A DNA stretch of 33,709 bases, from the NCBI GenBank assembly GCA_002694825.1, contig NZNH01000079.1:2833-36541 (forward strand). Reading direction: 5' to 3'. The notes under the pieces are model-generated. The model was not told the origin of the DNA, ran no database searches, and worked only from the letters and a program-made list of their open reading frames with translations. The first letter of the stretch is position 1; each line of letters starts with the position of its first letter. The stretch comes from Acidimicrobiaceae bacterium. Its GTDB lineage: Bacteria > Actinomycetota > Acidimicrobiia > Acidimicrobiales > Aldehydirespiratoraceae. This document shows positions 1-9,232 of the stretch, in pieces. Both the position numbers and the translations under genes were made by a program.

Positions 1-2250
1 GACCAGATGGCGGTCCATCTGCCGCTGTCCGCCGAGGCGCAGGCCGAGGCACGGGTGCTCATGCTCAGCGCCAACAACGTGCTCAGCCCGGCCAACGGCC
101 GCCCGCTGGTCACGCCCACGCAGGACATGATCATCGGTGCGTACTACCTCACCGATCTCGTGGAGGACGCCAAGGGTGCCGGCCGGGTGTTCCGTGATAT
201 CGACGAACTGATGGCGGCGTACGAACTCGGCGACGTCGACATCCACGCCCCGATCCAGTACCGCGTGCCCGAGCTCATGCGGGCCCCCGCCAACGGCGAG
301 GCCGCCCAGTACGAGACCACCACGGTCGGTCGTGCCTTCTTCAACGAGGCGCTCCCTGCGGAGTACCCGTTCGTCAACGAGAAGGTCGGCAAGAAGAAGA
401 TGGGCGAGCTGGTCGACACGCTTGCCCGTGGCTACGACAAGAACGTCGTGGCGGTCGCGCTCGACGCCATCAAGGACATGTGCTTCCAGTACGCCATGAA
501 GTCGGGCCTCACGGTCTCGATCGACGACGTGGCGACCCCGGCGGAGAAGGGCGAGATCCTCGACCGTCACGAAAAGCAGGCCGACAAGATCGAGCAGCAG
601 TTCCGTCGCGGCATCATCACCGATGGTGAGCGCCAACAGATGGAAGTCGAGGTCTGGTCCAAAGCCACCGAAGAGGTGACCAACCGGATGAAGGAAGGCC
701 TCGAGAGCCAGCAGTTCAACCCAGTCAACATGATGGTCGACTCGGGTGCTCGAGGAAACATGATGCAGGTCCGCCAGATTGCGGGCATGCGAGGCCTCGT
801 CGCCAACCCTCGTGGTGACATGATTCCCCGCCCCATCAAGAGCAACTTCCGCGAAGGCCTGAAGATGCTCGAGTACTTCATCGCCACGCCGGGCGCCCGC
901 AAGGGACTCGTCGACACGGCGCTGCGTACGGCGGACTCCGGCTACCTGACCCGTCGCCTCGTCGACGTGGCGCAGGAGCTCATCATCAACGAGGAAGATC
1001 CATTCGATCGCACCGGCCCCGTGCCCGGCATCTGGATCGACGACGTCATGCCCGACACCGCCAACAAGCGCACGCATCTGGAATCGCGCCTGTTCGGCCG
1101 TGTCCTCGCCGACGACGTCACCCTTGCTGACGGGACCGTCTACGAGCGTGGCCTGATGATCGGCGACGACGAACTCGACGCGCTCCGCGACGACGAAGCG
1201 GTCAACCGGGTTCGCGTGCTGTCGCCGCTGACCGACGACTCCGCGTTCGGCATCGCCTCGGCGAGCTACGGCATGTCGCTCGCCACCGGCGGCAACATCG
1301 AGCTCGGTGAAGCGGTCGGCGTCATCGCTGCCCAGTCGATCGGTGAGCCGGGTACCCAGCTCACGATGCGGACCTTCCACACCGGTGGTGTGGCCGGTGC
1401 GCAGGACATCGCCGGCGGTCTGCCCCGCGTGGTCGAGCTCTTCGAGGCTCGCACCCCGAAGGGCAAGGCCACCTTGGCCCGCACGTCCGGTGTGGTCCGG
1501 GTCGGCGAGGACGACGGCCGTGGCCGCGAGATCCTCATCATCGCCGACGACGGCGACGAGGATGCCTACACGATCCCGTCGGGCGCCCGTCTCGAGGTCA
1601 CCGATGGGCAGGAGATCCGGGCCGGCGACGCGATCGTCGAGGGGGCCCGGGATCCCAAGGAACTGCTCGAGATCAAGGGCGTGCGGCCCACCCAGGAGTA
1701 CCTCGTGAACGAGGTGCAGAAGGTGTACCGCGACCAGGGCGTGTCGATCCACGACAAGCACATCGAGCTGATCGTGCGGCAGATGACCAAGCGCATCCTG
1801 ATCTCGGAGCCGGGTGACACCGACTTCTTGCCGGGGTACCAGGTCGACCGCAAGCTGTTCACCGACACCAACCGTCGTGTGGTCGAGGAAGGCGGGAAGC
1901 CCGCCGAGGGCCGCCCGATGCTCATGGGCATCACCAAGGCCAGCCTCGCCACCGAGTCCTGGTTGTCGGCGGCCTCCTTCCAGGAGACCACCCGGGTGCT
2001 CACCGAAGCCGCCATCGAGTCCAAGAGCGACTCGCTGCACGGCCTCAAGGAGAACATCATCATCGGCAAGCTGATCCCGGCCGGTACCGGTATGAACGAG
2101 TACCGCAACATCCGCACCGAGGCCCCTGACTTCGAGCCGATGGAGTACTACTCGTCGAGCGACGAAGACGATCAGGACCTCTCCGAGTGGCTCGCTGGCC
2201 GCTCGGAAGCGGGTGCCGATGTGATCACCATGCCAAGCAGCGACGCCTAG
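1..2250 (+). CDS. rpoC: RNA polymerase beta-prime subunit, 3' part
   Basis: This is the C-terminal 749 residues of the largest RNA polymerase subunit; the 5' end lies outside the window. The open frame runs from base 1, where the first codons read [10 protein letters not shown], the sequence that follows the metal-binding NADFDGD motif of the active centre, so the last catalytic Asp is probably codon 1. The bridge-helix segment is visible near bases 739-820 ([17 protein letters not shown]) and the trigger-loop region near 1315-1410 ([20 protein letters not shown], then FHTGGVAG). The C-terminal part ([41 protein letters not shown]) matches the family. The protein ends in a short acidic tail. 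It acts in the cytoplasm as the catalytic half of RNA polymerase with beta and alpha (rpoA at 23805). A strong hairpin follows the stop. Confidence 0.98.
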   Translation, partial: DQMAVHLPLSAEAQAEARVLMLSANNVLSPANGRPLVTPTQDMIIGAYYLTDLVEDAKGAGRVFRDIDELMAAYELGDVDIHAPIQYRVPELMRAPANGEAAQYETTTVGRAFFNEALPAEYPFVNEKVGKKKMGELVDTLARGYDKNVVAVALDAIKDMCFQYAMKSGLTVSIDDVATPAEKGEILDRHEKQADKIEQQFRRGIITDGERQQMEVEVWSKATEEVTNRMKEGLESQQFNPVNMMVDSGARGNMMQVRQIAGMRGLVANPRGDMIPRPIKSNFREGLKMLEYFIATPGARKGLVDTALRTADSGYLTRRLVDVAQELIINEEDPFDRTGPVPGIWIDDVMPDTANKRTHLESRLFGRVLADDVTLADGTVYERGLMIGDDELDALRDDEAVNRVRVLSPLTDDSAFGIASASYGMSLATGGNIELGEAVGVIAAQSIGEPGTQLTMRTFHTGGVAGAQDIAGGLPRVVELFEARTPKGKATLARTSGVVRVGEDDGRGREILIIADDGDEDAYTIPSGARLEVTDGQEIRAGDAIVEGARDPKELLEIKGVRPTQEYLVNEVQKVYRDQGVSIHDKHIELIVRQMTKRILISEPGDTDFLPGYQVDRKLFTDTNRRVVEEGGKPAEGRPMLMGITKASLATESWLSAASFQETTRVLTEAAIESKSDSLHGLKENIIIGKLIPAGTGMNEYRNIRTEAPDFEPMEYYSSSDEDDQDLSEWLAGRSEAGADVITMPSSDA

Positions 2251-2270
2251 CTCGTCACTGAGTTCGGAAG

Positions 2271-2294
2271 CGGCGGGACCCACGGGTCCCGCCG
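2271..2294 (+). terminator. Terminator-like hairpin after rpoC
   Basis: A perfect 10-bp inverted repeat (CGGCGGGACC / GGTCCCGCCG) with a 4-base loop lies 20 bases after the rpoC stop. The following stretch (TTCCGCGTTTTCG) is only weakly T-rich, as is usual for high-GC actinobacterial terminators. It separates rpoBC from the rpsL promoter. Confidence 0.7.
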
Positions 2295-2320
2295 TTCCGC
2301 GTTTTCGCGCGACGCGCGGG

Positions 2321-2349
2321 TTGAGGTTCCCTCGTTCCGCTCCTAGCCT
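2321..2349 (+). promoter_or_regulatory. Promoter for rpsL-rpsG-fusA-tuf
   Basis: TTGAGG (2321-2326) and TAGCCT (2344-2349) are separated by exactly 17 bases, fitting a housekeeping sigma-70/SigA promoter. It lies between the rpoC hairpin and rpsL and predicts a leader of roughly 90 bases. The same TTG-N17-TAGNNT pattern recurs before rplC, infA and rplM in this window. Confidence 0.6.
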
Positions 2350-2445
2350 TTACCGCTGGTCTTGACGCGCGTGCCGCGGGCACCGCTGTGTCGGCCGTCT
2401 TCGCAACTTTCGTTCATCCTGTTCTCTCATCGAGGAAGCATTTCC

Positions 2446-2817
2446 GTGCCCACCATTCAGCAGTTGGTCCGCAAGGGCCGCGAGACCAAGCGCCGCAAGG
2501 AAGCCACGCCGGCACTCAAGGGCGCCCCGCAGCGTCGTGGCGTTTGCACCCGCGTCTACACCGCCACCCCGAAGAAGCCGAACTCGGCGCTTCGCAAGGT
2601 CGCCCGTGTGCGTCTCACGTCCGGCACCGAAGTCACCGCCTACATCCCCGGTGAGGGCCACAACCTGCAGGAGCACTCAATCGTGCTCGTACGTGGCGGC
2701 CGTGTGAAGGATCTTCCCGGTGTCCGTTACAAGATCGTCCGTGGCACGCTCGACACCTCCGGCGTGCGCGACCGTAAGCAGGCCCGCAGCCGTTACGGCG
2801 TGAAGAAGGAAGGCTGA
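2446..2817 (+). CDS. rpsL: Ribosomal protein S12
   Basis: Small-subunit protein at the decoding centre, 123 residues, the normal bacterial length. The GTG start at 2446 is chosen because CGAGGAAG lies 8 bases upstream and because [11 protein letters not shown] is the usual S12 N-terminus; the in-frame extension back to 2362 overlaps the leader and is not homologous. The conserved [11 protein letters not shown] segment (41-51) and [13 protein letters not shown] (84-96) are intact. The lysines whose substitution gives streptomycin resistance in other bacteria (Lys43 and Lys88 here) are wild type, so the allele looks streptomycin sensitive by inference. It is the first gene of the str group, two bases before rpsG. 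Confidence 0.98.
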   Translation: MPTIQQLVRKGRETKRRKEATPALKGAPQRRGVCTRVYTATPKKPNSALRKVARVRLTSGTEVTAYIPGEGHNLQEHSIVLVRGGRVKDLPGVRYKIVRGTLDTSGVRDRKQARSRYGVKKEG

Positions 2818-2819
2818 TC

Positions 2820-3290
2820 ATGCCGCGCAAGGGCCCCGCAACCCGTCGGGAAATCGTCGGCGATCCGATCTACAAGTCGGTTCTCGTCACCCAGTTCGTC
2901 AACAAGATCCTGCAGCGCGGCAAACGCAGCACCGCCGAGCGCATCATGTACGACGCCCTTGACCTCGTGCAGGAGAAGACGGGCGATGATCCCGTCTCCG
3001 TCCTGAAGCGTGCGGTCGACAACGTCCGCCCTCAGCTTGAGGTTCGCAGCCGCCGTGTCGGTGGCGCGACCTACCAGGTGCCCGTTGAGGTCCGCCCCCG
3101 CCGCGCCACCACGCTCGCGATCCGTTGGATGGTCGGCTTCTCTCGTGATCGTCGTGAGCGCACGATGGCCGAGCGCATGGCCAACGAAATTCTCGACGCC
3201 AGCAACGGCATCGGCGCGTCGTGCAAGCGTCGTGAAGATCTCCAGAAGATGGCGGAAGCCAACAAGGCCTTCGCCCACTACCGCTGGTAG
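2820..3290 (+). CDS. rpsG: Ribosomal protein S7
   Basis: Primary assembly protein of the 30S head that contacts the 3' major domain of 16S rRNA and the E site; in Escherichia coli it is also the autoregulator of the str operon. The 156-residue length and the N-terminus ([11 protein letters not shown]) are standard. The family segments [20 protein letters not shown] and [11 protein letters not shown] are present. The start at 2820 follows the rpsL stop by two bases, and the GAAGGAAGGCTGATC preceding it supplies the ribosome-binding site inside rpsL, so the two genes are probably translationally coupled. A 129-base gap with a long stem-loop separates it from fusA. Confidence 0.98.
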   Translation: MPRKGPATRREIVGDPIYKSVLVTQFVNKILQRGKRSTAERIMYDALDLVQEKTGDDPVSVLKRAVDNVRPQLEVRSRRVGGATYQVPVEVRPRRATTLAIRWMVGFSRDRRERTMAERMANEILDASNGIGASCKRREDLQKMAEANKAFAHYRW

Positions 3291-3331
3291 CGCTCCGACG
3301 GAAGTCTCTGCACGAGCACTACCCTTTTCCT

Positions 3332-3371
3332 ACGACCGGGCAATGAGCTTCAGCTGAAGCGGCCCGGTCGT
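3332..3371 (+). other. Nested stem-loop in the rpsG-fusA gap
   Basis: ACGACCGGGC (3332-3341) pairs perfectly with GCCCGGTCGT (3362-3371). Between the arms sits a second, perfectly palindromic element GCTTCAGCTGAAGC (3347-3360). No T-run follows, so this is not a typical intrinsic terminator. It may be an RNA processing site, a protein-binding site or a partial attenuator that sets EF-G output relative to S12/S7. Function is inferred; only the pairing is seen. Confidence 0.5.
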
Positions 3372-3419
3372 GGTGTGTCCCCGCACCGAACCATTTCCAC
3401 CTGAGGAAGACCCAGATCC

Positions 3420-5510
3420 ATGGCTGAGAAACGAACCCCCCTCGCCAAGACCCGCAACATCGGGATCATGGCGCACATTGACGCCGGTAAGACCACCACC
3501 ACCGAGCGCATCCTCTACTACACCGGTCGTTCCTACAAGATCGGTGAGGTCCACGACGGCGCCGCCACGATGGACTGGATGGAGCAGGAGCAGGAGCGTG
3601 GCATCACGATCACCTCTGCCGCCACGCACTGCATCTGGGACGACCACCGCATCAACATCATCGACACCCCGGGCCACGTCGACTTCACCGTCGAGGTGGA
3701 GCGTTCGCTTCGTGTGCTCGACGGCGCCGTCGCCGTGTTCGACGGTGTGGCCGGTGTGGAGCCTCAGACCGAGACGGTCTGGCGTCAGGCCGATCGCTAC
3801 AACGTGCCCCGCATGTGCTTCGTCAACAAGATGGACCGCACCGGCGCCGACTTCTACTTCGTGCTCGGCACGATCAAGGAGCGCCTCACCGAGAACGTCG
3901 CCGTGCTCCAGCTGCCGATTGGGGCGGAGAGCGAGTACGCCGGCCTCGTCGACCTCGTGAAGATGAAGGCGCTCGTGTGGCAGGGCGAAGACCTCGGCGC
4001 CAGCTGGGATGAAATCGACATCCCGGCCGAACTCGTTGACGATGCCGAGATGTATCGCTCGGAGCTGCTCGACACGCTCGCCGACTTCGACGAGGACCTC
4101 ATGATGAAGGTGCTCGAGGACGAAGAGATCACCGAGGACGAGATCAAGGCGGCCGTGCGCAACGGCACGCTGAACCATGGCCTCGTCCCGATCCTCAACG
4201 GCACGGCGTTCAAGAACAAGGGCGTTCAGCCCCTGCTCGATGCCGTCGTCGACTTCCTGCCGTCGCCGCTTGACGTGCCGCCGATCCAGGGTGAGAACCC
4301 TCGCACCGGTGAGACCGACGAGCGCAAGGCCGACGCCTCCGAGCCGTTCGCCTCGCTGGCATTCAAGATCATGACCGACCCCCACGTTGGCCGCCTCACC
4401 TACTTCCGGGTGTACTCAGGCAAGCTCGACAAGGGCGATCAGGTGCTCAACACCCGTACCTCCAACAAGGAGCGGGTGGGCCGCATCCTCGAGATGCACG
4501 CCAACGATCGCGTCGACAAGGACGCCGTCTTCACCGGCGATATTGCCGCCGGCATCGGCATCAAGAACACTCGCACCGGCGACACCCTGTGTGATCCCGG
4601 CAAGCCGATCACCCTGGAGAATCTCGACTTCCCCGAGCCCGTGATCCATGTGGCCGTGGAGCCCAAGTCCAAGGCCGACCAGGAGAAGATGGGCAAGGCC
4701 CTGCAGGCGCTCGCCGAAGAGGACCCGACCTTCCAGGTCCGCACCGACGAAGAGACCGCGCAGACCATCATCGCCGGGATGGGCGAGCTCCACCTTGAGG
4801 TGCTCGTCGACCGCATGATGCGCGAGTTCAAGGTCGAGGCGACCGTCGGCAAGCCGCAGGTGGCGTACCGCGAGACGATCACCCAGGCGACCGTCGACCA
4901 CCAGTACACCCACAAGAAGCAGACCGGTGGTACCGGTCAGTTCGCCGTGATTCAGGCGACTCTCGAGCCCTACTCCGATGGGGAAGAGGAGTACGCCTTC
5001 GAGTCACAGATCTCCGGTGGTGCCATTCCGAAGGAATACATCAAGCCGGTCGATGACGGTGTCCGTGAGGCCATGAGCAACGGTGTGCTCGCCGGCTTCC
5101 CGACCGTGAACATCAAGGTCACGCTCACCGACGGCAAGACGCACGACGTCGACTCGTCGGAGATGGCCTTCAAGATCGCAGGCAACGCGTGGTTCCGCGA
5201 GGTCGCCCCTCGCTGCAAGCCCACGCTTCTTGAGCCGATGATGGCCGTTGAGGTCGTCACCCCCGACGACTACCTCGGTGATGTCGTCGGCGATATGAAC
5301 TCTCGTCGCGGGCAGGTGCAGGGCACCGAGCAGCGCGGCCAGAACCAGGTCGTGAACGCACTCGTGCCGCTCTCCGAGATGTTCGGATACAGTACGGACC
5401 TGCGTTCACGCACGCAGGGGCGGGCTACGTACACGATGCAATTCGATTCGTACCAGCCCACGCCTGCAAACGTCCAGGAAGAGATCGTCGCCCGCGTCCG
5501 CGGCGAGTGA
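3420..5510 (+). CDS. fusA: Translation elongation factor G
   Basis: GTPase that drives tRNA-mRNA translocation and, with ribosome recycling factor, subunit splitting. At 696 residues it is standard length. G-domain motifs are visible in order: AHIDAGKTT (18-26, P-loop), [10 protein letters not shown] (switch I end, about 60-69), DTPG (82-85) and NKMD (136-139). The domain IV region contains [12 protein letters not shown] and the C-terminal part ends ARVRGE. The ATG at 3420 is preceded by CCACCTGAGGAAGACC, giving a good Shine-Dalgarno. It is followed 47 bases later by tuf, the classic str arrangement. No second EF-G paralogue is in the window. Confidence 0.98.
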   Translation: MAEKRTPLAKTRNIGIMAHIDAGKTTTTERILYYTGRSYKIGEVHDGAATMDWMEQEQERGITITSAATHCIWDDHRINIIDTPGHVDFTVEVERSLRVLDGAVAVFDGVAGVEPQTETVWRQADRYNVPRMCFVNKMDRTGADFYFVLGTIKERLTENVAVLQLPIGAESEYAGLVDLVKMKALVWQGEDLGASWDEIDIPAELVDDAEMYRSELLDTLADFDEDLMMKVLEDEEITEDEIKAAVRNGTLNHGLVPILNGTAFKNKGVQPLLDAVVDFLPSPLDVPPIQGENPRTGETDERKADASEPFASLAFKIMTDPHVGRLTYFRVYSGKLDKGDQVLNTRTSNKERVGRILEMHANDRVDKDAVFTGDIAAGIGIKNTRTGDTLCDPGKPITLENLDFPEPVIHVAVEPKSKADQEKMGKALQALAEEDPTFQVRTDEETAQTIIAGMGELHLEVLVDRMMREFKVEATVGKPQVAYRETITQATVDHQYTHKKQTGGTGQFAVIQATLEPYSDGEEEYAFESQISGGAIPKEYIKPVDDGVREAMSNGVLAGFPTVNIKVTLTDGKTHDVDSSEMAFKIAGNAWFREVAPRCKPTLLEPMMAVEVVTPDDYLGDVVGDMNSRRGQVQGTEQRGQNQVVNALVPLSEMFGYSTDLRSRTQGRATYTMQFDSYQPTPANVQEEIVARVRGE

Positions 5511-5557
5511 TCGTCTCCTAACCCCAATTCACGAAGACAAAGACAAGGAAATACGTC

Positions 5558-6745
5558 ATGGCCAAGGAGACGTTCGAGCGGACCAAGCCCCACGTCAACG
5601 TGGGGACGATGGGCCACATCGACCACGGCAAGACCACGCTCACCGCTGCGATCACCAAGGTGCTCGCCGACAATGTTGAGGGTTCGTCGTTCACAGAGTT
5701 CGAGAACATCGACAACGCGCCCGAAGAGCGCGAACGCGGCATCACCATCAACGTGTCGCACGTGGAGTACGAGACGGACAACCGTCACTACGCCCACGTC
5801 GACATGCCCGGTCACGCCGACTACATCAAGAACATGATCACCGGTGCGGCCCAGGTCGACGGCGCCATCCTCGTGGTGTCCGCTGCTGACGGCCCGATGC
5901 CCCAGACCCGTGAGCACGTGCTGCTCGCCCGTCAGGTCGGCGTGCCGAAGATCGTTGTTGCGCTCAACAAGGTCGACATGGTCGACGACGAGGAGCTCCT
6001 CGAGCTCGTCGAGATGGAGGTGCGCGAGCTCCTCAACGAGTACGACTTCCCGGGTGACGACACCCCGGTCGTGCACGTCTCGGCGCTGAAGGCCCTTGAG
6101 GGCGACGCTGACTTCGCCGGCAAGATCATGGAGCTCATGGCGGAGGTCGACGAGTACGTCCCGACCCCCGAGCGCGACCTCGACAAGCCCTTCCTCATGC
6201 CGATCGAGGACGTCTTCTCGATCACCGGCCGTGGCACCGTGGTGACCGGCAAGGTCGAGCAGGGCGCCATCCACACCGGCGACGAGATCGAGATCGTCGG
6301 CATCAAGGACACCTCGAAGACCACCTGCACCGGTGTTGAGATGTTCCGCAAGCTCCTCGACGAGGGTCAGGCCGGCGACAACATCGGCGCCCTTCTTCGT
6401 GGTGTCGACAAGGACGAGGTCCAGCGTGGCCAGGTGCTCGCCGCTCCCGGCAGCATCACCCCGCACACCGAGTTCGAGGCCCAGGTGTATGTCCTCTCCA
6501 AGGAAGAGGGTGGCCGCCATAAGCCGTTCTTCACGAACTACCGCCCGCAGTTCTACTTCCGCACCACGGACATCACCGGCACCATCACCCTCCCCGAGGG
6601 CACCGAGATGTGCATGCCCGGCGACAACACCGAGATGCACGTCGAGCTGATCAACCCGATCGCCATGGACGAGGGTCTGCGTTTCGCCATCCGTGAGGGT
6701 GGCCGCACCGTGGGCGCCGGTTCGGTGACCAAGATCCTCAAGTGA
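5558..6745 (+). CDS. tuf: Translation elongation factor Tu
   Basis: GTPase that delivers aminoacyl-tRNA to the ribosome. The 395-residue length is typical. Motifs: GHIDHGKT (19-26), ERERGITIN (57-65), a DxPG box reading DMPG (82-85), NKVD (137-140), and the C-terminal [16 protein letters not shown]. The DxPG box carries Met83 where most bacterial EF-Tu has Cys (DCPG); Met also occurs in some lineages, so this is variation and not damage. The 47-base leader is A-rich (GAAGACAAAGACAAGGAAA), consistent with very strong translation. rpsJ starts only 7 bases after the stop, so tuf and rpsJ are probably cotranscribed. Confidence 0.98.
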   Translation: MAKETFERTKPHVNVGTMGHIDHGKTTLTAAITKVLADNVEGSSFTEFENIDNAPEERERGITINVSHVEYETDNRHYAHVDMPGHADYIKNMITGAAQVDGAILVVSAADGPMPQTREHVLLARQVGVPKIVVALNKVDMVDDEELLELVEMEVRELLNEYDFPGDDTPVVHVSALKALEGDADFAGKIMELMAEVDEYVPTPERDLDKPFLMPIEDVFSITGRGTVVTGKVEQGAIHTGDEIEIVGIKDTSKTTCTGVEMFRKLLDEGQAGDNIGALLRGVDKDEVQRGQVLAAPGSITPHTEFEAQVYVLSKEEGGRHKPFFTNYRPQFYFRTTDITGTITLPEGTEMCMPGDNTEMHVELINPIAMDEGLRFAIREGGRTVGAGSVTKILK

Positions 6746-6752
6746 GCATCTG

Positions 6753-7073
6753 ATGGCTGCAGGACAGAAGATCCGCATTCGGCTGAAGGCCTATGACCAC
6801 GAGGTCATCGACCAGTCGACGAAGAAGATCGTCGAGACGGTGAAACGCACACAGGCCGAACTGTCGGGTCCGATCCCGCTGCCGACCGAGAAGCATCGCT
6901 TCACGGTCATCAAGGGTCCGTTCAAGGACAAGGATTCTCGGGAGCATTTCGAGATGCGTATCCACAAGCGTCTCCTCGACATCCTGGATCCTTCGCCCAA
7001 GACGGTGGACTCGCTGCAGCGGCTCGATCTGCCTGCCGGCGTCGATATCGAGATCAAGATCCAGCAGGCCTAG
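6753..7073 (+). CDS. rpsJ: Ribosomal protein S10
   Basis: 30S head protein and, in many bacteria, partner of NusB in antitermination. At 106 residues it is normal, with the recognisable [15 protein letters not shown]-terminal strand, [15 protein letters not shown] loop and [11 protein letters not shown] helix. Normally rpsJ is the first gene of the S10 operon and directly precedes rplC; here it trails tuf by 7 bases and is followed by a strong terminator, while rplC lies 3.6 kb downstream under its own promoter. S10 is therefore expressed as the last gene of the str group. Confidence 0.98.
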   Translation: MAAGQKIRIRLKAYDHEVIDQSTKKIVETVKRTQAELSGPIPLPTEKHRFTVIKGPFKDKDSREHFEMRIHKRLLDILDPSPKTVDSLQRLDLPAGVDIEIKIQQA

Positions 7074-7097
7074 TCGCCTGCCGCGATCGGAACGAGA

Positions 7098-7140
7098 AGA
7101 GCCTCGGGCCTCGGCCCGGGGCTCTAGTTCGTTTTCGATG
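7098..7140 (+). terminator. Intrinsic-type terminator after rpsJ
   Basis: A 12-bp stem (left arm 7098-7109, right arm 7114-7125, one G-U pair, loop CTCG) is followed by AGTTCGTTTTCG. It begins 24 bases after the rpsJ stop and marks the end of the str-rpsJ transcription unit. Confidence 0.75.
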
Positions 7141-7207
7141 AATTGTCGAGGAGGCGTCCGCCGAGCTCTGCGAGGCCGCTCTCCCGATTTGTGTCAGGAT
7201 CTCCTGA

Positions 7208-7236
7208 TCGACCTGCGCGCTGGCCTTTCGTACACT
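7208..7236 (+). promoter_or_regulatory. Possible promoter of the fabH-like gene
   Basis: TCGACC (7208-7213), 17-base spacer, TACACT (7231-7236). Each box matches the sigma-70 consensus at four of six positions. It lies after the rpsJ terminator and 32 bases before the ATG, with GGGGGAGAG as ribosome-binding site in between. Weak evidence beyond position and spacing. Confidence 0.4.
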
Positions 7237-7268
7237 CCCAGCGAACGGTCTCTTGGGGGAGAGCAGCG

Positions 7269-8372
7269 ATGACGAAGACCCGCGCCACAATCACCGGCTG
7301 GGGCAAGTGCGTGCCGCCGGTGAAGCTGACCAACGCCGATCTCGAGCAGATGGTTGACACAAGCGATCAGTGGATCGTCGAACGCACCGGGATGCACGAG
7401 CGCCGCATCAGCCATGTCGAGGTCACCGATCTTGCCGAAGTTGCTGCGAAGCGGGCGCTGGCAGCGGCCGGCGTTGAGCCGACCGATATCGATCTTCTCG
7501 TGCTCGCCACGGTCACGCCGGAAATCACGCTTCCGAGCAACGCCTGCTTCCTGCAGGAGCGACTCGGTGCAGTCAACGCTGCCGCATTCGATCTGAATGC
7601 AGCGTGCAGCGGCTTCGTGTACTCGACGGCGGTCGCCTCGTCGATGATCGAAGCGGGTATCGCCCAGCGTGCCCTCGTGATCGGGGCCGAAAAGTTGCAC
7701 TTCTTGATGGACTACCACGACCGCAACCACTGCATTCTGTTCGGCGACGGCGCCGGTGCGGCGATTTACGAGGCCCGCGCCGACGGTTCCGGTGTGCTTG
7801 CCAACGATCTCGGTGCCGACGGCAAGGCTGGCCAGGCGATGGTGTCGCCTGCGCTTGGCACCCGTGGCCAACTCGACCGACCCCGTGATCCCGCTATCGA
7901 CAGGCTCCATTTCGAAGGCCAGACGGTCTTCAAGCACGCCGTGCGAGGCATGGAGGGATCGGTGCGCCGAACCCTCGACGAGGCAGGCCTCAATGTCGAC
8001 GATGTCGACCTGGTCGTGCCTCACCAGGCCAACTTCCGCATTATCGAAGCGACCTGTAATCGGCTCGGTGTGCCGATGGAGAAGGTTGTGCTGAACATCG
8101 CCGACCACGGCAACACTTCGGCTGCGTCGATTCCTATGGCGTTGAACGACGCCCTTGCCGACGGCCGAATCCAGCCCGGGGCGACCGTGTTGTTCACCGC
8201 GTTCGGTGGCGGTCTCACTTGGGGCTCCAACGTCATGGTGTGGGGCGATCGAATCGAGCCGGTGGCAACGAGCGACGCCGACCTGCCACCGACCGACAAG
8301 ACGGTGTTCGACCTGCTCGAGACGAACCGGGCGTTCTTTGCGCCTTTCCACCAGGCCAGCTCCGGTTCCTGA
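7269..8372 (+). CDS. fabH: Beta-ketoacyl-ACP synthase III (KAS III, FabH family)
   Basis: Thiolase-fold enzyme that condenses an acyl-CoA primer with malonyl-ACP to start fatty-acid (or related acyl) synthesis in the cytosol. The catalytic triad is visible: Cys113 in NAACSGF, His252 in PHQAN and Asn282 in DHGNTSAASIP; also DTSDQWIVERTG (30-41) and GDGAGAA (159-165). The ATG at 7269 follows GGGGGAGAG and gives 367 residues; a longer open frame to 7143 has no ribosome-binding site. The family core ends near GGGLTWGSNVMVWG (about 326), so about 40 extra C-terminal residues are present. It sits inside a broken S10 operon without other fatty-acid genes; acpS lies 24 kb away. Whether it is the primary FabH or a paralogue cannot be told, and the gene symbol is by family. 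Confidence 0.9.
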   Translation: MTKTRATITGWGKCVPPVKLTNADLEQMVDTSDQWIVERTGMHERRISHVEVTDLAEVAAKRALAAAGVEPTDIDLLVLATVTPEITLPSNACFLQERLGAVNAAAFDLNAACSGFVYSTAVASSMIEAGIAQRALVIGAEKLHFLMDYHDRNHCILFGDGAGAAIYEARADGSGVLANDLGADGKAGQAMVSPALGTRGQLDRPRDPAIDRLHFEGQTVFKHAVRGMEGSVRRTLDEAGLNVDDVDLVVPHQANFRIIEATCNRLGVPMEKVVLNIADHGNTSAASIPMALNDALADGRIQPGATVLFTAFGGGLTWGSNVMVWGDRIEPVATSDADLPPTDKTVFDLLETNRAFFAPFHQASSGS

Positions 8373-8380
8373 GCCCGCAA

Positions 8381-8421
8381 CCGGGACCAGAGCCATCTCT
8401 TTTGTGTGGCCCTCGTCCCGG
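8381..8421 (+). terminator. Weak hairpin after the fabH-like gene
   Basis: CCGGGAC (8381-8387) pairs with GTCCCGG (8415-8421), and the stem can extend inward with two mismatches (AG/CT, GCC/GGC) around a T-rich loop. It begins 8 bases after the stop. No T-run follows, so termination here would be partial. Confidence 0.35.
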
Positions 8422-8527
8422 AATGGTGTGACCTTCGGCAGTTCCTTCTCAAGGGGTGGGTCGAGCGTCCCGTTGCGGTCCTGAGGTGTTGCGGAGTTGA
8501 CCTCCGTGCAGGAAAGGACCTTTCAGG

Positions 8528-9217
8528 ATGACCATTCGGGTGTTTCTTCTCGACAGCCACGAATCCGTTCGCAAAGGATTGCGAGCCGTGCTCGACCGTG
8601 AGGACGACATGGAGATCGCCGGTGAGGCTGACACGGTTACCGCCGGCCTCGCTCGAATCGAGGCCACCCGGCCAGACGTCGTGCTCGCCGATCTCATGCT
8701 TTCCGACGGCGGCGGCCTCGGTGTTTGCCGTCTCATCAAGGCCCGCAGGCCCGGGGTGGCCTGCCTCGTTCTCGGTGCCCACGGCAGCGACGGCGCACCG
8801 TCAGTGGCCGACCGCGCCGATGCCCCAGGCTTTTTGCTCACCCGCACCACCAGCCGGGCCTTGTTGCGGTTGATTCGGTATGTCGCCACCGGCGGCTCAT
8901 CGGTCGATCCGGTCTGTTCTGGTGGACTCGATGAGCGTTTCCGTACCAGTGAGTTCGATGACGACGATGTGCCGACTCTCCGCGGCTTGAGCCCGCAGGA
9001 ACGTCGACTGCTCGACCATCTGGCTGAGGGACTCACCAATCCTCAGATCGCGGAGCGCATGAATCTCGCCGAGAAGACGGTGAAGAACTATGTGTCGAAT
9101 CTGCTGCGGAAGCTCAATGCAGGGAGCCGAACGGAAGCCGCGGTGTTCGTCACCAACCTGTGGGTCGATGGGCAACGTCGTCACGGACTCGCCGGTGGTG
9201 TCACCAATCCCGTGTAG
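8528..9217 (+). CDS. NarL/DevR-type response regulator with atypical receiver
   Basis: Predicted two-domain transcription factor of 229 residues: receiver about 1-120, linker, and LuxR-type helix-turn-helix about 153-208 (GLSPQERRLLDHLAEGLTN, AEKTVKNYVSNLLRKL). The layout resembles mycobacterial DevR/DosR. The phospho-acceptor Asp55 is present, but by alignment with DevR one of the paired acidic residues is Ser10, the switch Thr/Ser is Gly83, and the conserved Lys is Thr105. Canonical Mg-dependent phosphorylation signalling is therefore doubtful. GGAAAGGA lies upstream of the ATG. No histidine kinase is nearby. It is 155 bases after the fabH-like gene and convergent with the AI-2E-family gene. 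Target genes are unknown; regulation of the neighbouring fabH-like gene is possible but unproven. Confidence 0.88.
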   Translation: MTIRVFLLDSHESVRKGLRAVLDREDDMEIAGEADTVTAGLARIEATRPDVVLADLMLSDGGGLGVCRLIKARRPGVACLVLGAHGSDGAPSVADRADAPGFLLTRTTSRALLRLIRYVATGGSSVDPVCSGGLDERFRTSEFDDDDVPTLRGLSPQERRLLDHLAEGLTNPQIAERMNLAEKTVKNYVSNLLRKLNAGSRTEAAVFVTNLWVDGQRRHGLAGGVTNPV

Positions 9218-9232
9218 GCCGCCATCGCCCCG

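Noticed and set aside
2362-2445. Extended S12 start at 2362
   Set aside because: The added residues resemble no S12 and lie in the leader; GTG 2446 has a proper Shine-Dalgarno and the conserved N-terminus.
5270-6778. 502-codon minus-strand open frame opposite fusA and tuf
   Set aside because: It mirrors the strongly biased codons of tuf; no ribosome-binding site, no family resemblance, and the plus-strand gene is certain.
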